Origin: Sulfuricystis thermophila
GTDB lineage: Bacteria > Pseudomonadota > Gammaproteobacteria > Burkholderiales > Rhodocyclaceae
Reading direction: 5' to 3'
NCBI RefSeq assembly: GCF_004323595.1
Contig: NZ_AP019373.1
Span: 2,170,001-2,234,000 of the forward strand
DNA: 64,000 nucleotides
How positions within the stretch are numbered: position 1 is the stretch's first letter; each line of letters starts with the position of its first letter. A model generated the notes under the pieces. The model did no database searches. It was not told the origin of the DNA and saw nothing but the letters and a program-made list of their open reading frames with translations. Positions 37,103 through 45,544 of the stretch are shown in pieces. The position numbers and the translations under genes were made by a program.

Positions 37103-37831
37103 TTACGCATGACGCATGCCATCCGTCAAACTTGGCTTCCGCGCACAAAAGTAAATGTTTCGGCAAATGCCGTAGGTTCCAATGCCGCGCCACGATAGAA
37201 ATTTCTTGATTAATCCTTGCAACTTGCGCCACCAGCTGACAGATTCCCACTCTATGAAAAACTGCTCAAAGACTCTCTCCACCGAGAAATATTGATTCAA
37301 GGCAACGGTAAGCGTCTCCACACTGAAGCTGCGTTCATGGCCCCATCTGTGGAACAGGAAACCGCAGTGCGGACAAACCACAATGGCGTCTTCGAGTTTT
37401 TCGCGCGCCGGGACAGTGCCAATAAACCGCCCTCCTGGTCGCAGTACCCTCCTGACCTCCGCCAATGTCGCCTCGAACACTCCGTCATCCAAATGCTCGA
37501 GTACCTCCGACATCACAACAACATCGAATTTCCCATCTGGAAACGGCATTGTTTGACAGAAGCCGACTTGCGCCTTTTCCCCCAGACGAAGTTGCTTTCG
37601 TAAGCTATCTATCGCGCGGTGACTGGGATCAAGCGACCAGATATCGACACCTCTTTTAATCGCCATTCTTTCCAGAGCACCGTTCCCTACGCCAATGTTT
37701 AGGGCGCGTATTCCCGGCTTTAACTGCCGCACAAGAAACTCAAGGCGCCCTTGACTTTGAGCGAACGAATCAACCCCTTCGTTCTGAAAATGATCCCAAA
37801 TCTTTGTCTGATCCGATGCCACCGGTTCCAT
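37103..37831 (-). CDS. SAM-dependent methyltransferase (class I)
   Basis: 242 residues from ATG 37831 (a TTG at 37849 would add six). LNIGVGNGALERMAIKRGVDI is motif I with the SAM-binding Asp further on (LDPSH), then DVVVMSEVLEHLDD and VRRVLRPGGRFIGTVP. CPHCGFLFHRWGHE near 155 is a small Cys/His cluster found in glycan-locus methyltransferases. It probably methylates a sugar of the polymer. It lies 4 bp after the truncated glycosyltransferase fragment. Confidence 0.85.
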   Translation of the reverse strand: MEPVASDQTKIWDHFQNEGVDSFAQSQGRLEFLVRQLKPGIRALNIGVGNGALERMAIKRGVDIWSLDPSHRAIDSLRKQLRLGEKAQVGFCQTMPFPDGKFDVVVMSEVLEHLDDGVFEATLAEVRRVLRPGGRFIGTVPAREKLEDAIVVCPHCGFLFHRWGHERSFSVETLTVALNQYFSVERVFEQFFIEWESVSWWRKLQGLIKKFLSWRGIGTYGICRNIYFCARKPSLTDGMRHA

Positions 37832-37835
37832 GGTC

Positions 37836-38222
37836 TTACTCCACACCAATCTTTTCCGACACTCTGATGGTCTCGCACCAATGCAGGAAGTTCAATAAGT
37901 TGGCTTCCCATTCATAGTCGCGCCAATACCGTTCGAACCCCGCTCGCGCGATGCGGATTCGTTCAAGGGGCAGCAGCGCCCTGCTCACCCGCCCTGCACC
38001 CAAATCAACAACCCGTACCGATGGAACGGCATCTTTCAGATAAGGCCCTTCGGCGCATGCAAGGACCAAATCGACGCGATAGCCACGCCGTGCAAAGCCG
38101 TTGGCGATTGTTACCATCACCCGCTCGGCACCGCCGCCATTGAGCGAGGGGAGGAAGATTGCAATCTGGGGATTAGCTCCCGGACTGGATAAAGACCCAC
38201 TCATATCACTGTTGGTGCACAA
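37836..38222 (-). pseudogene. Internally deleted GT4 glycosyltransferase
   Basis: 128 codons. The first ~75 match the N-terminus of GT4 enzymes (IAIFLPSLNGGGAERVMVTI). The rest (RIARAGFERYWRDYEWEANL) looks like the C-terminal helix of such enzymes. The catalytic donor domain is absent though the frame is unbroken. Relatives are about 370 residues. An IS5 remnant lies directly upstream. Confidence 0.65.
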
Positions 38223-38242
38223 TTTGCCCTACCTACACATGT

Positions 38243-38650
38243 CTATGTGTGGAGACTTCGGTTTCTGCCATGTCTCCCCTTCTCTCCAGACTGTTCCTTC
38301 CAGTCTCCCCCCTTGGCTGCGATCGCGGCCAGGATCAGCTCACGTAGATGATAGTTTGTTACCCAAGGCACCGCCCCCTCGCGCGGTCCATCTGCTCCCT
38401 TGGCGCCGCGCTCGGCAATGACGCGATGGCACGCATAGGTGTCATAGGAACCATCGGCCGTAACCTGGGCCACCTCGCGCTCAACTTGGCAAGCAGGTCA
38501 GGGAAGACTTCACTGTCGTTCCCGTGGGCCGTGGTGACCTCGATGCCGATAATGTCCTGGGCCGTTGCATCTACCGTCAGATTGCGCGAGGCGCGAGGCT
38601 TGCCCACCCCATGCTGGAGCGTTGGCGTGTCCCTTGTTGCCTTCATGAAC
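38243..38650 (-). mobile_element. IS5-family transposase remnant
   Basis: Two pieces in different frames: RNLTVDATAQDIIGIEVTTA...SEVFPDLLAKL (from about 38650) and VAQVTADGSYDTYACHRVIA...PPREGAVPW-like PREGAVPW (to about 38250). Together they resemble the middle of IS5-type transposases, including the DGSYDT catalytic Asp region. Both ends are missing and the frame is broken. This fills the gap between the sulfotransferase and the deleted glycosyltransferase. Confidence 0.75.
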
Positions 38651-39524
38651 CCGAAATCCACCCCAGGCGGCGCTCGAGCAATTCTTCGAGCAATTTGATG
38701 TCCTCACGAAAAAACTCTTCCAGCTCACGCCTGGTGTCAGGCCGCATCGGTACCCGAGGACGATACTTCATGTTTTTCTTTGCTATGGCATCCAGGATCC
38801 CGAGGCCTATGTGATATATCCTCAATCGGTATTTAAACCTTGCCAGGGCCTGTACGGTTCGGTTCAGTGCGAAGGACCTCAACGTCTTGGCCGGGTTTTC
38901 GACCGGAAACTCACACCTCCCGTCATCGTCAAGCCCCAGGAATGCGAGCACTTTCAGGTATTCAGCCCGAGCATCCCGTCTGACGTCATCAAGCAAAATG
39001 GTATGGACCCGGTCTTTTGGCACCGTACGGTAAAGCCTCAGCAACTGTTCGCCAAGTTTGCACATGCGACCGTATGCAAGGATTTTCGGTGCATCACACC
39101 AGCGACTCACTTGCTCACCCCGAAAGCGGGCTTCGCTGAGCACCCAGGCACGTTCGAATTCCAGCACATCTTCCATACCCGACACTACCATTTGTTCGTG
39201 TAGCGAATAAGCCATCTCCACCGGATTCCTTAGGCAGATGATGTATTTGGGGTGATCCACGTAGCGTTCTATATGCGGAACCGCCGCCTCGGAGAAAAGA
39301 TATGTAGCCGAAGCCTCCCCAACCGCGCGATGCCGGTCCGTTGCATTGCGAAACAGCCTCTCATAGTCGGCTCGTCTCGGTATCAAAACCCTGAGATCTG
39401 CGCTGAAATGTTGTGGCTCCTTCATTGGGGACATGAAAACCTGGGGATGGCTTGCCAGCCAAGACGCCCAGGAGGTCGTGCCGCACTTTGGCGCGCCGAT
39501 GATGAAAAAATTCGGCTTTTTCAT
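38643..39524 (-). CDS. PAPS-dependent sulfotransferase
   Basis: 293 residues from ATG 39524 (ATGA overlap with the flippase). The 5'-phosphosulfate loop is GAPKCGTTS at 10-18. Further features are RNPVEMAYSLHEQMV (3'-phosphate-binding Arg/Ser region) and a CDAPKILAYGRMCKLGEQL segment typical of bacterial and eukaryotic carbohydrate sulfotransferases. It would transfer sulfate from PAPS to a glycan. cysC lies two genes upstream in the same operon, providing PAPS. Confidence 0.88.
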   Translation of the reverse strand: MKKPNFFIIGAPKCGTTSWASWLASHPQVFMSPMKEPQHFSADLRVLIPRRADYERLFRNATDRHRAVGEASATYLFSEAAVPHIERYVDHPKYIICLRNPVEMAYSLHEQMVVSGMEDVLEFERAWVLSEARFRGEQVSRWCDAPKILAYGRMCKLGEQLLRLYRTVPKDRVHTILLDDVRRDARAEYLKVLAFLGLDDDGRCEFPVENPAKTLRSFALNRTVQALARFKYRLRIYHIGLGILDAIAKKNMKYRPRVPMRPDTRRELEEFFREDIKLLEELLERRLGWISGS

Positions 39525-40915
39525 TTTTTTCCTTCGAATGTAAAGATGGGGAACGCCATGGTTTCGATGCCAAGCAGACGCCGGACCGCGAGCCACATGA
39601 TGACATTCCAAACCACGAGCGAGGTGGTGGCAGCGATGGCAGCGCCGATCGCCCCCCAAGCGGGAATCAGCGCGAGATTGAGACCGACGTTCGCGAATGC
39701 GGCAGCCAATACCGCGCGAAACGTTTGACGTTCGTGACCGGTCATATTGAGAAGCAAACCGACCGAGCCCATCGCCGCATTCACGAGCTGCCCAAACGCA
39801 ATGATGGCAAGCGCAGTCTTACCCGATGCATAGTCATGTCCAAAGAAAAGGGTGAGCACTTCCTCGCCGGCGAGTACCATGAGGAGCATTGGCGGAAGGG
39901 AGAGAGCGAGAATACCCCGGGCACTCAGCGTAACCAGACGCTGCAGCCGCCCATAGTCGTCCAGCTGATGCAAACGCGCGAAATGGGGCGCGAGCGCCTG
40001 ATTGACGGCGCCCAAGCCCAATGAGACGATGGCGGCAGCGCTGACCGCAATCTTGTAAATCCCTGCCTCTTCTGCGCTGCGGAGCCAGCCTAGCATGACG
40101 ATGTCGATGTTCTGATTAAGCACCTGCAACCCAGTCGTCAGCGCAATCGGCAAAGCGGCCGCACGCCAGGCGCGGGCCTCGTAGATCGGCTCGGGGCGTG
40201 CCCGCAGGGCCGGGGGCACCAACCGCCAAAGCAGATACGCGCCGAGGGCGAAGGAGAACGATACGGAAAATATGTGTAGAGCGATGGCGGTGATCGCGTC
40301 CAGCCGAGTCTGCATCACGAGTGAAACGCCCACGATCAGCGCGCCGAGGAGTAGGGGGTTAATCACCAATTCCGGAAGTTGCCCTAAAACAACATGACGC
40401 AACCCCTGTAGGGCAGCACCCCGTAGAGTGTTCAGAACGTTCAGAGGGATGAGCAAGGCAGCGAGCACTAACAGCATTGTTCGATGCTCTGCTTCGCCAG
40501 GTAACAGGCGTTCCCCCACGAGCAGGGCGAGAATTGCAAGTAACAGAGCCAGACTCAGAACCTTCCTCGTAGCCCAATGCCACAATCCACGCATCACTCC
40601 CCAGCGTTGCCACACGTAGGCGGTAGCCGTCTCGCGCACGACGAGTGTGGGCAAACCCATCTGGGCAGGAACGGCGAGCAGGCTGACAAGGGAAAGCACG
40701 ACAGAGTAGATGCCGAATTGCGTGGGCCCTAGCATGCGAGCCAGAACGATTGAAACCATCAGCATCAGCAGCACGGAAATGACACGCAACGCCAGGCTCC
40801 CGAAGGCACCTTTTACGAGCATGGCACGAAACTCATTTCCAAAAATAATGGGTTTGAGAGTACTTGCCAGTTTTATCCCCCGGCTGGTTTCCCCACGCTG
40901 ATTGCCTTCAAACAT
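39521..40915 (-). CDS. Polysaccharide flippase (Wzx-like)
   Basis: 464 residues with about 12-14 hydrophobic segments. ALRVISVLLMLMVSIVLARMLGPTQFGIYS is the typical start of the MOP/Wzx polysaccharide transporter family, and NIDIVMLG is conserved. It probably flips undecaprenyl-linked repeat units to the periplasm. No Wzy polymerase is recognised in the window. It starts 12 bp after the cysC stop. Confidence 0.9.
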   Translation of the reverse strand: MFEGNQRGETSRGIKLASTLKPIIFGNEFRAMLVKGAFGSLALRVISVLLMLMVSIVLARMLGPTQFGIYSVVLSLVSLLAVPAQMGLPTLVVRETATAYVWQRWGVMRGLWHWATRKVLSLALLLAILALLVGERLLPGEAEHRTMLLVLAALLIPLNVLNTLRGAALQGLRHVVLGQLPELVINPLLLGALIVGVSLVMQTRLDAITAIALHIFSVSFSFALGAYLLWRLVPPALRARPEPIYEARAWRAAALPIALTTGLQVLNQNIDIVMLGWLRSAEEAGIYKIAVSAAAIVSLGLGAVNQALAPHFARLHQLDDYGRLQRLVTLSARGILALSLPPMLLMVLAGEEVLTLFFGHDYASGKTALAIIAFGQLVNAAMGSVGLLLNMTGHERQTFRAVLAAAFANVGLNLALIPAWGAIGAAIAATTSLVVWNVIMWLAVRRLLGIETMAFPIFTFEGKK

Positions 40916-40927
40916 AGTGCATAGACG

Positions 40928-41566
40928 TCATGAACACTGCGTTGGGAGGGCATACGGCGAGGCGGGCAGAATACGGCGTAAGCGCAAAACGTCGATGACC
41001 TGACGCACGCAATCGCCGAGCTGCTGTCTGCCAGTATCGACGATAAGTTCCGGAGTCAGTGGCGGCTCGTAAGGCGAGGAAATACCAGTGTAGTTCTTGA
41101 TTTCTCCAGCTCGGGCCTTTTTGTAGAGGCCTTTGACATCACGCGCTTCGCAAACTTCCAAGCTGGCCTGGCAATAGATTTCCAGAAAATCCCCGTGCGG
41201 CATGAGGTTGCGAACGGCCTCCCGGTCGGCCCGAAAGGGGCTGATGAAGGCGGTCATGACAATCAACCCCGCTTCCATCATCAACTTGGCGACTTCACCG
41301 ATACGGCGGATATTTTCCTTGCGGTCGGCTTCGCTGAAACCCAGGTCGGAGCAGAGGCCGTGCCGGACGTTGTCTCCATCCAGAACAAAGGTGCGGCAGC
41401 CGAACTGGTGCAATCGTTCCTCCACTGCATGGGCGAGCGTCGATTTGCCCGCGCCGGACAAACCGGTAAACCAGAGCACACAGGATTTGTGCCCGTTCAA
41501 TTGTTCGCGTCGGGCGCGGGTCACCGTGGCCTGGTGCCAGATGATGTTTTCTGGGGTATTGCTCAT
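40928..41566 (-). CDS. cysC: Adenylylsulfate kinase
   Basis: 212 residues. P-loop GLSGAGKST is at 35-43, followed by [18 protein letters not shown] and [23 protein letters not shown], all standard for CysC. It phosphorylates APS to PAPS. Placed in the glycan operon next to a sulfotransferase, it is likely dedicated to polymer sulfation. Its upstream region is a decayed toxin gene that reads into the cysC start, and no Shine-Dalgarno is evident. Confidence 0.94.
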   Translation of the reverse strand: MSNTPENIIWHQATVTRARREQLNGHKSCVLWFTGLSGAGKSTLAHAVEERLHQFGCRTFVLDGDNVRHGLCSDLGFSEADRKENIRRIGEVAKLMMEAGLIVMTAFISPFRADREAVRNLMPHGDFLEIYCQASLEVCEARDVKGLYKKARAGEIKNYTGISSPYEPPLTPELIVDTGRQQLGDCVRQVIDVLRLRRILPASPYALPTQCS

Positions 41567-41584
41567 GGTCTAGGTCGAAAAAGT

Positions 41585-41770
41585 CGGACACATTGCGCGT
41601 GACGACCGCCATGCCATGCACCAAGGCGGTGGCGGCACCAACGCACACCCTACGCAGTTTGGACACCACGCTACTATCGAGCAAGCATCATGCATGATCA
41701 GTCGGCCGGGAATCGATGGTGGCGCGCGGAGGCTCGAACTCGATCTCCGCAGCGCCTGAAGACGGGGGCG
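41585..41770 (-). pseudogene. VapBC remnant with internally deleted toxin
   Basis: The antitoxin end reads AAEIEFEPPRATIDSRPTDH then TGA. It is followed by LLDSSVVSKLRR (PIN-domain start with the first Asp) joined directly to VCVGAATALVHGMAVVTRN (PIN-domain end). About 80 central residues, including other acidic ligands, are gone although the frame stays open. Confidence 0.6.
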
Positions 41771-41799
41771 ACCTTCCTGGTTTGTTGTCCTGTGGTAGC

Positions 41800-42036
41800 T
41801 TGAGCGGTCTGCATCGCTTGCGCGGCAAAGACCCACGCGCTTGCGCACATGTCATGGAGCGTGCGCGTGGCGCGCCAGCCTGCACCTGGTGGGGCCTTGG
41901 TGGGGTCGGCCGAGCATACATACAAACGGCTATTGCTGAGATTGTCGAGCAAAACGACCCCGTGGCCGGTTTGTTGCAGCATGACGGCGGTGTGGCTGCC
42001 GATGTAACCCAATCCACCAGTGAGCAAAATGTTCAA
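41800..42036 (-). pseudogene. galE: Internally deleted UDP-glucose 4-epimerase
   Basis: From TTG 42036: NILLTGGLGYIGSHTAVML matches the GalE NAD-binding start. It then jumps in frame to CSADPTKAPPGAGWRATRTL and DMCASAWVFAAQAM, the typical GalE C-terminus. About 265 of ~340 residues are missing, including the catalytic Tyr/Lys. The stretch 42037-42225 between this relic and rfbC shows nothing recognisable. Confidence 0.75.
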
Positions 42037-42225
42037 GCCAGATGATGGAGATTGAAGCCGGGGCACGCTTTGCTTTCGTCTGTTTTTGCTTATTCGGAAC
42101 GAATTATAAGCGGGATGATCGGGTCATTCTTGGTGTTGTCGGTAGCCGGGGCAGCGATGCATCTTCGATCGGAATGGGCGATCCTTGAGCTGTTTGATGC
42201 CGTTTGCGCAAATGGTTCGATTTCC

Positions 42226-42774
42226 TTAGGCGAAAATTTCCGCCTGCGCGAATGTCGGCGCGGCGGCATCCTTGGGCGCGAGGATCGGTGTGCCGACGTT
42301 TGGCCACGCGATGGCCAGGGTTGGATCGTCCCAGCGGATGGCGCGCTCGTAGTCGGGGGCGTAGTAGTCGGTGGTCTTGTAGAGGAACTCGGCGGTGTCC
42401 GAAAGGGTGAGGAAGCCGTGGGCGAAGCCGGGCGGAATCCAGAGTTGCTTTTTGTTTTCGGCGGATAGGATCTCGGCGACCCATTTGCCGAAGGTCGGGG
42501 AAGACCTGCGGAGGTCGACGGCGACATCGAAGACTTCGCCTTGCACGACGCGCACGAGCTTGCCTTGCGCCTTGGGCGGCAGTTGGTAATGCAGGCCGCG
42601 CAGCACGCCTTTGACGCTTTTCGAGTGATTGTCCTGCACGAATTCGGGATCGAGACCGGTGGCTTCCTTGAACGCCCGGCGGTTGTAGCTTTCGAAGAAG
42701 AAACCGCGCTCATCATTGAACACTTTCGGTTCGATGACCAGCACGTCGGGGATGGCGGTGGGGGTGGCTTTCAT
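42226..42774 (-). CDS. rfbC: dTDP-4-dehydrorhamnose 3,5-epimerase
   Basis: 182 residues. MKATPTAIPDVLVIEPKVF and DERGFFFESYNRRAF begin the cupin fold. The catalytic His lies in GVLRGLHYQ and the conserved Tyr near EFLYKTTDYY. It is the third step of dTDP-L-rhamnose synthesis. It is separated from rfbA by two toxin-antitoxin modules and a partial copy of its own 5' end. Confidence 0.95.
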   Translation of the reverse strand: MKATPTAIPDVLVIEPKVFNDERGFFFESYNRRAFKEATGLDPEFVQDNHSKSVKGVLRGLHYQLPPKAQGKLVRVVQGEVFDVAVDLRRSSPTFGKWVAEILSAENKKQLWIPPGFAHGFLTLSDTAEFLYKTTDYYAPDYERAIRWDDPTLAIAWPNVGTPILAPKDAAAPTFAQAEIFA

Positions 42775-42858
42775 CCGGCAATCACCTCCAGAGCCGCGCC
42801 CGTCGCACCCACTACGGCATGCGGCGATATTCCCTTGTTCATATGCCTCGCCCTTCGC

Positions 42859-43293
42859 TCAATCCGCGAAATTGCGGATGACGCGGAATCCTTCTCGCTC
42901 GGCAGCCTGACTCAGCCGGGCATCCAGGCAGACGAATTGCCAGCCTTGCGGTCTGTGCTCGCAGACAAGCAGCGCCGCGGCCAACTGCAGCGCATCGGCG
43001 GCGCGCAGCGGGTGGAGCCGTAGCAGCCGCTGTGCGATCTGGCGCACGCCATCCAGTGGCTGCACCTCATGCCAGGCCGCCTGCAGCGCTGCCAGTTGGT
43101 CCAGCGCCTGGGTCACTTCGCTGGAAGTCAGTTTGCTTTCGCGCTCCAGTCTCGCCAGGGCCGAGGCACACTCGACCGGGGTGCCCCACCATGCCACGAT
43201 TGTGGGGTTGTCGGAGTAATAGTCCAACGCGGACGGCGTGGTTGACTCCTCTACCAGCAGTGGCAGGATCGCGGAGCTGTCCCAGAAGATCAC
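42859..43293 (-). CDS. PIN-domain toxin (VapC-like)
   Basis: 144 residues from a GTG that overlaps the antitoxin stop (GTGA). PIN acidic residues are visible in VIFWDSSAILPLL, PVECASAL, RAADALQLAAAL and CLDARLS. It is a probable RNase inhibited by the upstream antitoxin. It is inserted in the rhamnose operon. Confidence 0.88.
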   Translation of the reverse strand: MIFWDSSAILPLLVEESTTPSALDYYSDNPTIVAWWGTPVECASALARLERESKLTSSEVTQALDQLAALQAAWHEVQPLDGVRQIAQRLLRLHPLRAADALQLAAALLVCEHRPQGWQFVCLDARLSQAAEREGFRVIRNFAD

Positions 43294-43580
43294 CGCGCCG
43301 ACTCGCGTTCTTCCAGCAGCGCCTGGACTGCGCTGGCGCGCTTTGCCGGCGCTGGGGGAGGCGCCAGGCGGCACGCCTTGCCATGGCCTCGCCGCAGGAG
43401 ACCCTTGCGTTCCAGCAGTGCCAGCTCGTCCGCGCCAGGCTGGCCGTTTTCGACCCCTGCCGGAATCAGCCGGGCGACCGGACGGCCGTGATCGGTGATG
43501 AAAATGGTCTCTCCCTGCCGCACCCGCTCGATCAGTGCGCTCAACTGATTTTTGGTTGCGGATATCGAGGCGGTTTTCAT
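43290..43580 (-). CDS. Phd/YefM-type antitoxin of the PIN toxin
   Basis: 96 residues. MKTASISATKNQLSALIERV...GETIFITDHGRPVARLIP is the Phd/YefM DNA-binding fold; the charged C-terminus would bind the toxin. It lies upstream of and overlaps the toxin. A palindromic operator with -10 box sits on its start codon (43579-43599). Confidence 0.88.
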   Translation of the reverse strand: MKTASISATKNQLSALIERVRQGETIFITDHGRPVARLIPAGVENGQPGADELALLERKGLLRRGHGKACRLAPPPAPAKRASAVQALLEERESAR

Positions 43581-43599
43581 ATGGCCATTATAGCCATAT
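43579..43599 (-). promoter_or_regulatory. Operator with -10 box, probable leaderless start
   Basis: ATATGGC-N7-GCCATAT, perfect 7-bp arms. Its minus-strand centre reads TATAAT (43592-43587), so transcription would begin about at the antitoxin ATG (43580). Antitoxin binding here would block the promoter. Confidence 0.6.
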
Positions 43600-43752
43600 C
43601 ATGCCATGAAGATTTCGGATCGTCCGCCACCGCAAACGCATCTGCCAGCGGCTGAAGGTCGGCGAATCTTCGCGTCCCCGCTCCTCGCCAATAGACACCG
43701 TTATGGGCTCGTCGCGGGGACGCAAACTTGCTCGCCCTCGCCATCGATACCC

Positions 43753-43780
43753 GCTCGTGTTCCAATGGACAATCTGGGTT
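43753..43780. repeat. Right-end remnant of repeat element B
   Basis: GCTCGTGTTCCAATGGACAA then TCTGGGTT, identical to the right end of 16234-16388. No left end is seen; 43600-43752 shows nothing else recognisable. It is joined to the truncated rfbC copy. Confidence 0.8.
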
Positions 43781-43837
43781 GAACACTTTCGGTTCGATGA
43801 CCCGCACGTCGGGGATGGTGGTGGGGGTGGCTTTCAT
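43778..43837 (-). pseudogene. Duplicated 5' fragment of rfbC
   Basis: Twenty codons (MKATPTTIPDVRVIEPKVFN) match the start of rfbC at 42774 with few changes, and then break off exactly at the inverted end of element B. The ATG overlaps the stop of the vapC gene at 43837. Confidence 0.85.
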
Positions 43838-44268
43838 CAAACGATCAACTCTAGGCTGGAATCGCTCGTTCCCTTCACGGCAAGGCGCGGGATGCCCTTG
43901 TCGAGCGTCACCAGGCGGCCTTTGTGCTTCACCGCCAATGCGAGCAAATAGGCATCCGTCACTTGGCGGGAGCCGAGAATGCGCCTCCAGTCAATCACGC
44001 CGGGAGTCAGCATGCTGATGTCGTCTGGCCAAAACTGGTGCAGAGGGTGGGCGACCGCCTCTTGCAGCCTTTCGGCGACTGCGCTCGCAGGAACAGGATT
44101 CGGATAGCTCGGGTGGGACATGATGCGTATGCATCCATTCTGGGTAAGAGGACAGGAGGCCCATCCTGACGCAGCATTTTCTTCCAGCCACTCTGTCGCA
44201 CGGCGATGCTGTAGATGGTTGGCGTCCAGCAACGCGATCAGCACATTCACATCCAGCAAAGCCCGCAT
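43837..44268 (-). CDS. vapC: PIN-domain toxin VapC
   Basis: 143 residues from ATG 44268, overlapping the antitoxin stop (TGATG). RALLDVNVLIALLDANH carries the first PIN Asp; later acidic residues are in VTDAYLLALA and LVTLDKG. It is a probable ribonuclease toxin of the VapC type. It is followed directly by the duplicated rfbC start. Confidence 0.9.
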   Translation of the reverse strand: MRALLDVNVLIALLDANHLQHRRATEWLEENAASGWASCPLTQNGCIRIMSHPSYPNPVPASAVAERLQEAVAHPLHQFWPDDISMLTPGVIDWRRILGSRQVTDAYLLALAVKHKGRLVTLDKGIPRLAVKGTSDSSLELIV

Positions 44269-44507
44269 CAAACACCTTCCTGCTCGCGCAAGGCATTGAC
44301 TTGATCGTTGGTAACGATGTTTGCGCCACTTGCGAATGGCCGAAACCCTACCACGGCCTTACCACCTTCCGCCAATCGGTTCGCCCGACCCGTCAATGCA
44401 TCCCGCAGAAGCTGCGAAACGACTTGGCCGGCAGATTGATGCTGCTGCCTTGCCAATGCCTTGGCGGCGTTCAATACGTCTTCGTCGATATCCAGCGTCG
44501 TCCTCAT
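44268..44507 (-). CDS. vapB: Ribbon-helix-helix antitoxin VapB
   Basis: 79 residues. MRTTLDIDEDVLNAAKALAR is a ribbon-helix-helix start, and the C-terminal region would wrap the toxin. It is coupled to vapC. GCATCATGATGC palindromes lie 23-58 bp upstream. Confidence 0.9.
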   Translation of the reverse strand: MRTTLDIDEDVLNAAKALARQQHQSAGQVVSQLLRDALTGRANRLAEGGKAVVGFRPFASGANIVTNDQVNALREQEGV

Positions 44508-44529
44508 GATCCATTCCTTACCTGGCCAC

Positions 44530-44565
44530 GCATCATGATGCTAGCACATCAAGATGCGATGATGC
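44530..44565. promoter_or_regulatory. Palindromic operator upstream of vapBC
   Basis: GCATCATGATGC (44530-44541) is a perfect 12-bp palindrome; a further ATGATGC half-site is at 44559-44565. This is typical spacing for a ribbon-helix-helix antitoxin operator. Confidence 0.5.
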
Positions 44566-44621
44566 TTCTCAGGAAACCCTCGCGACACTGGCTGGATGTC
44601 GTGGCGTTCCGCAGGATTTCC

Positions 44622-45518
44622 TCAGGTCAATACCCGTTCGTCGAGCAACCGCAGCAGATACTGGCCATAGCCGTTCTTCGCCAGCGGTTCGGCCAGCCGC
44701 CGTAGTTGCATGGCGTCGATCCAGCCCTGGCGCCAGGCGATCTCTTCCGGGCAGGCCACTTTCAGCCCCTGGCGCTTTTCCAGCGTGGCGATGAACTGGC
44801 CGGCTTCGAGCAGCGATTCGTGGGTGCCGGTGTCGAGCCAGGCATAGCCGCGCCCCATGATTTCGACGTCGAGCCGGCCGCGTTCGAGGTAGAGGCGGTT
44901 GAGGTCGGTGATTTCCAGCTCGCCACGCGCCGAGGGCTTCAGGGTCTTGGCCAGCGCGACGACTTCGGCATCGTAGAAGTAAAGCCCGGTCACTGCGTAA
45001 TTCGATTTGGGTTGCCGTGGCTTTTCTTCGATGCTGATCGCCTTGCCGTTGGCATCGAATTCGACCACGCCGTAGCGTTGGGGATCGAGGACGTGGTAGG
45101 CGAAGACCGTGGCGCCGGTGGTGCGTTGGCAGGCGCTGGCGAGCAGCTTGTGGAAGTCGTGGCCGTAGAACAGGTTGTCGCCGAGCACGAGGGCGCAGGG
45201 GGCTTGGCCGATGAAGTCTGCGCCGATCAGGAAGGCTTGCGCCAGGCCATCGGGGCTGGGTTGCACCGCATAGTCGAGCTTCAACCCCCATTGGCTGCCG
45301 TCGCCGAGGAGCTGCCGAAAGCGCGGCGTGTCCTGCGGCGTGGAGATGATCAGGATGTCGCGGATGCCCGCCAGCATCAGCGTGCTCAGCGGGTAGTAGA
45401 TCATCGGCTTGTCGAACACCGGCAGGAGCTGCTTGGAGACGGACAGGGTGGCAGGATGCAGCCGGGTGCCGGCGCCACCGGCGAGGATGAGGCCTTTGCG
45501 ATTGTGTGGTGTGTTCAT
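44622..45518 (-). CDS. rfbA: Glucose-1-phosphate thymidylyltransferase
   Basis: 298 residues from ATG 45518 (AGGAAG upstream). [21 protein letters not shown] is the nucleotide-binding signature, followed by [16 protein letters not shown] and a C-terminal [10 protein letters not shown]. It forms dTDP-glucose, the first step of the rhamnose pathway. An ATPase gene separates it from rfbD. Confidence 0.96.
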   Translation of the reverse strand: MNTPHNRKGLILAGGAGTRLHPATLSVSKQLLPVFDKPMIYYPLSTLMLAGIRDILIISTPQDTPRFRQLLGDGSQWGLKLDYAVQPSPDGLAQAFLIGADFIGQAPCALVLGDNLFYGHDFHKLLASACQRTTGATVFAYHVLDPQRYGVVEFDANGKAISIEEKPRQPKSNYAVTGLYFYDAEVVALAKTLKPSARGELEITDLNRLYLERGRLDVEIMGRGYAWLDTGTHESLLEAGQFIATLEKRQGLKVACPEEIAWRQGWIDAMQLRRLAEPLAKNGYGQYLLRLLDERVLT

Positions 45519-45544
45519 CGTCTTCCTTTTGAGGCGGAGTACCA

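Noticed and set aside
39600-39660. GGCAGCGATGGCAGCGCCGA in the flippase gene considered as another dispersed motif copy
   Set aside because: Only the common 3' half matches; the GCCGTCCCG half is absent, and the codons fit a normal membrane helix.
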